64,000 bases of DNA from contig NC_009047.1 in the NCBI RefSeq assembly GCF_000209165.1, forward strand, positions 62,001-126,000, read 5' to 3'. The position numbers and the translations under genes are program-made. The DNA comes from Scheffersomyces stipitis CBS 6054 (taxonomy: Eukaryota > Ascomycota > Pichiomycetes > Serinales > Debaryomycetaceae). The notes beneath the pieces were generated by a model. That model had not been told where the DNA came from and searched no databases. It saw nothing but the letters and a program-made list of their open reading frames with translations. Shown here piece after piece: positions 61,188 through 64,000 of the stretch (position 1 is the stretch's first letter; the number at the start of each line of letters is the position of its first letter).

Positions 61188-61643
61188 ATCGGCGCTACCA
61201 TTATTTTGCACCCAGCAAGTTGACGAGCAATAGAAACTAGAATCACAATTGCATGCGATTGAATGTTACTGGTAATGATAACGGGAATGTATCGATACAT
61301 GTGTATCTATGTGGGTATATATGATCATTTAAGTATCTCTAATATATCTTCTCTTGTATCCATATATCCTGAATGCTTTATCCTTAGCTGTATCACGTGC
61401 CCTCATCTCGCTTTTTTTGACTCGGTTGCCTAATCGCGCGAAGCTTCTCCATACTTCACTTATCTAGTAGTAATTTATTAGTTAGACTCTGCGAACGTGA
61501 ATTCATTTCCTGGCAATTTCTTATTATATATAAGGAACAAGAATTCAGGTTTTTCGTCCAGGGGATATTTTCGGCACAGCTCAACTCAACTTTTCAACCC
61601 TCTATATCAATTTTCAACAATATATAGAACACTCCTCACTAAA
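61188..61643. promoter_or_regulatory. GYP1 3' flank and MTD1 promoter with Bas1/Gcn4-type site
   Basis: CACGTG at 61394-61399; TGACTC, the Bas1 and Gcn4 half-site, at 61418-61423; TATATATAA at 61525-61533, about 110 bases before the ATG. The TGACTC site fits the known Bas1 control of MTD1 in S. cerevisiae. The frame upstream of the ATG begins only with GTG and is taken as leader. Confidence 0.5.
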
Positions 61644-62621
61644 ATGGCTTCGACTGAAACTGTTACTCCCAAGCCAGCTGGAAGAACCATTTTGGCTTCA
61701 ACTATAGCCAAGCCGTTTGTGGAAGAGGTTACTGGAGGTTTAACCAAGCTCGATTTCAAGCCTAAGTTGGTGGGTTTCTTGGCCAACGATGATCCTGCGG
61801 CTAAAATGTATGCCAACTGGACTGGCAAGACTTGTGAGTCTTTGGGCTTCCACTACGAATTGATCGACGTCAACAAGAATGAATTAGAGAACGAGTTGAT
61901 CAAGGCCAACAACGACGATGCAGTCAATGGCATTATGGTGTATTTCCCCGTTTTCGGTGATAGCCAGGACCAGTACTTACAGCAATTGATATCACCTGAA
62001 AAGGACGTCGAAGGCTTGAACTTCTTGTACTACCACAATTTGTACCACAATGTGAGATTCTTAGATGCTCCTACCAATGAGCAGAAGTCCATTTTGCCTT
62101 GCACACCTTTGGCAATGGTAAAAATCTTGGAGTATTTGGGGGTATACAACAAGATCTTGCACTATGGAAACAGACTCTATGGCAAAAAGATCTTGGTGGT
62201 GAACCGGTCAGAAATCGTTGGCCGTCCCTTAGCAGCCTTGTTGGCTAACGATGGTGCTACAGTTTATTCTGTGGATATCCATAATGTGCAGCAATTCACT
62301 AGAGGAGACGACTTGCTGGCTCAGAGACACAAGGTGATCGACTTGGACCAGAACGAATACTCCATCGAAAAGATTGCACCTCTTTGTGATGTAATTATCA
62401 CTGGTGTTCCTTCCGACAACTACAAGTTCCCAACAGAACACGTTAAGTATGGGACAGTAGTGATAAACTTCTCTAGCTCGAAGAACTTCAACGATGACAT
62501 CAAGTTGAAAGCTGGCTTGTACGTACCTTCTATCGGTAAGGTCACCATTTCAATGCTCTTGAGAAACTTGTTGAGACTTATTGAGAACAAGCAAATCAGA
62601 TTGGCCAAAGAGAAGAAGTAA
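61644..62621 (+). CDS. MTD1: NAD-dependent methylenetetrahydrofolate dehydrogenase
   Basis: A 325-residue cytosolic enzyme from the ATG at 61644, matching S. cerevisiae Mtd1 (320). Diagnostic parts are ILASTIAKPFVEEVTGG, KLVGFLANDDPAAKMYANWT, GIMVYFPVFGDSQDQYLQQL, PEKDVEGLNF, the NAD-binding stretch KKILVVNRSEIVGRPLAALL, SDNYKFPTEHVKYGTVVIN and the C-terminal YVPSIGKVTISMLLRNLLRL. It oxidises 5,10-methylene-THF with NAD and feeds one-carbon units to purine synthesis; it lacks cyclohydrolase function. The neighbour to the right is BAS1, a known regulator of this gene in S. cerevisiae. Confidence 0.96.
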   Translation: MASTETVTPKPAGRTILASTIAKPFVEEVTGGLTKLDFKPKLVGFLANDDPAAKMYANWTGKTCESLGFHYELIDVNKNELENELIKANNDDAVNGIMVYFPVFGDSQDQYLQQLISPEKDVEGLNFLYYHNLYHNVRFLDAPTNEQKSILPCTPLAMVKILEYLGVYNKILHYGNRLYGKKILVVNRSEIVGRPLAALLANDGATVYSVDIHNVQQFTRGDDLLAQRHKVIDLDQNEYSIEKIAPLCDVIITGVPSDNYKFPTEHVKYGTVVINFSSSKNFNDDIKLKAGLYVPSIGKVTISMLLRNLLRLIENKQIRLAKEKK

Positions 62622-63372
62622 TTTGCCCGGAGAAAATCCCATTGCAACTACTGCAATGTTAATGTAGATACTACTACTACAATGACAACATACATAACGA
62701 TAACATAACAAAACAAAACATAGCAAAAGAATTGCAATAACCATACAATATCATTAGTATAAACAAGAATGCAAGAATATTACGAATAGAGCCATATCAT
62801 TTTTATCATTAACTTCAGATTCCATTCCATTCCCATTCACTCCTGCTCGCTTATGGCTCGGGATGAGCAACGGTTGGTGGCTACAGTACTGCGTCAAGGG
62901 TTTTGTTCATTATGCAGGATTTTACATGGAGTCAATTTTTTCTTCGATTGACTCTTTCCTAGCAGACTTACAAGATATCGAGTCCACAGCTGGAAGAGGT
63001 TAGATCTCCAACACCATCACACAACTCTCCAAGCAGCTATCCATACCGCAAAGACGACTCCCCAGCATTAGAGTATTATATATTTAGTCTGTACGTAATC
63101 ACGAGTTTCTGGTTATTGACAAGATTATACATTGTACAAGGTGCAACGTCTGTAGAATATCGATTCGATTGATTTGCTGAACATCTTACGTCAACTTTTT
63201 ATACTTGGAATTCAAAATTTCACCTGAAAGCGATACCCTGTTCCAATATTTGGATTAAGAACGTGCTTGATTATAATTCAGTATCATTATCTGATTGTTA
63301 GTAGTGAATTTATCACCTGATATCAAGACCAATATCATTTTCGTTTCACTTGGTTCGAAAGCTATATAATCG
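62622..63372. other. Intergenic MTD1 / BAS1
   Basis: 751 bases, AT-rich, with a TACTACTAC/AACAAAACA-type low-complexity stretch near 62660-62740. TATATAA lies at 63364-63370, too close to the BAS1 ATG to act as its TATA box. No gene seen. Confidence 0.5.
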
Positions 63373-64000
63373 ATGACTGATCTCAGGTCAGAAGACTCAA
63401 TGTCTTCTACGTCTGTCTCGACTCCGGTTGGTTCTGGTATACCCAGACCCAGAAAAAGAGTGGAACCTGTAGATCCATTAGCGATATCTGAATCGCTAGG
63501 AGTTCAGACTTTTCGTAGAGAAACCAGACGGCCGTTTACCAAAGAAGAGGATGACCGTTTGACCGAGCTTGTCAACCGTTATTATGGTGATAAGGTCCAT
63601 GACTTAAACTTAGATCTGGTGGACTGGGAGTTTCTATCCAAGGAGTTGGAACCTAACGGTTCTAGGAAACCCAAGATGTGTCGTAAGAGATGGGCCAATT
63701 CGCTTGATCCCAACTTAAAGAAAGGCAAATGGTCGCCTGAAGAAGATGAATTGCTTATACGAACCTACCAGAAGTATGGCGCAACCTGGCTACGTGTAGC
63801 TTCAGAAATTCCTGGCAGAACAGACGACCAGTGTGCCAAAAGATATACCGAAGTGTTAGATCCAAGCACCAAGGACCGGTTGAAGTCTTGGACACAAGAG
63901 GAAGACTTGAAGTTGATCAGTTTGGTCAAGATTCATGGCACCAAATGGAGAACTATATGCACAAAGATAGCTGGCCGCCCAGCATTAACTTGCAGAAACA
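63373..64000 (+). CDS. BAS1: Myb-type transcription factor Bas1 (partial, C-terminus beyond right edge)
   Basis: 209 codons are present from the ATG at 63373 to the window edge. After a short Ser/Arg-rich lead, SESLGVQTFRRETRRPFTKEED starts the first Myb repeat. The second is KGKWSPEEDELLIRTYQKYG ... WLRVASEIPGRTDDQCAKRY, and the third begins LKSWTQEEDLKLISLVKIHGTKWRTICTKIAGRPALTCRN. The order, spacing and SLDPNLKKGKW linker match S. cerevisiae Bas1, which with Bas2/Pho2 activates adenine, histidine and one-carbon genes at TGACTC sites. The in-frame CTG at about 63617 would be serine in this clade. The activation region is not in the window. Confidence 0.93.
   Translation, partial: MTDLRSEDSMSSTSVSTPVGSGIPRPRKRVEPVDPLAISESLGVQTFRRETRRPFTKEEDDRLTELVNRYYGDKVHDLNLDLVDWEFLSKELEPNGSRKPKMCRKRWANSLDPNLKKGKWSPEEDELLIRTYQKYGATWLRVASEIPGRTDDQCAKRYTEVLDPSTKDRLKSWTQEEDLKLISLVKIHGTKWRTICTKIAGRPALTCRN

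Overview
This is a nuclear chromosome segment from a budding yeast of the CUG-Ser (CTG) clade. It is most like Scheffersomyces (Pichia) stipitis or a close relative. The genes are compact and almost all intronless. The one clear spliced gene uses the yeast signals GTATGT and TACTAAC. The gene set is ascomycete (Mediator, DASH, TFIIH, TFIIB, Axl2, Ssz1, Bas1). In the URA5 product, a CTG codon falls where the S. cerevisiae enzyme, as I remember it, has serine. Species is inferred; clade is fairly secure. No assembled mobile element, rRNA, CRISPR array or origin is visible.

Layout. 1-16 kb: 3' part of PDB1 (pyruvate dehydrogenase E1 beta, cut by the left edge), a mitochondrial hot-dog acyl-CoA thioesterase, AXL2 (bud-site selection), an SCS3/FIT-family ER protein, MED31, DUO1 and PYC1 (pyruvate carboxylase). 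16-29 kb: a gene-poor stretch with a small stress-promoter gene of unknown function, a GPI-type wall protein built on a 12-bp minisatellite, a MET4/CYS3-type bZIP factor with Cbf1-like E-boxes and upstream ORFs, and an AT-rich gene pairing a recombinase-like core-binding segment with a GCR1_C-like DNA-binding domain. 29-48 kb: a JEN carboxylate transporter, URA5, a membrane-anchored endonuclease/exonuclease/phosphatase (EEP) protein, CNE1 (calnexin), spliced ECM1, a two-frame gene that looks like ornithine decarboxylase antizyme needing +1 frameshifting, TFB1, COA1, SKG1, OMA1, an unknown membrane protein and RTS2/KIN17. 48-64 kb: a ubiquitin protease, a second EEP paralogue, SUA7 (TFIIB), tRNA-Gln(TTG), SSZ1, GYP1, MTD1 and the 5' part of BAS1 (cut by the right edge).

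Themes. PDB1 and PYC1 act on pyruvate; JEN imports carboxylates; MTD1 (one-carbon metabolism) sits beside BAS1, the Myb factor known in S. cerevisiae to control purine and one-carbon genes. Axl2 and Skg1 are bud/cell-surface membrane proteins. The observations most worth following are the frameshifted antizyme-like gene (37141-37675), the crypton-like DNA-binding gene (25467-27251), the MET4 leader with three upstream ORFs, and a GTCGC-centred palindromic promoter motif shared by two divergent gene pairs.
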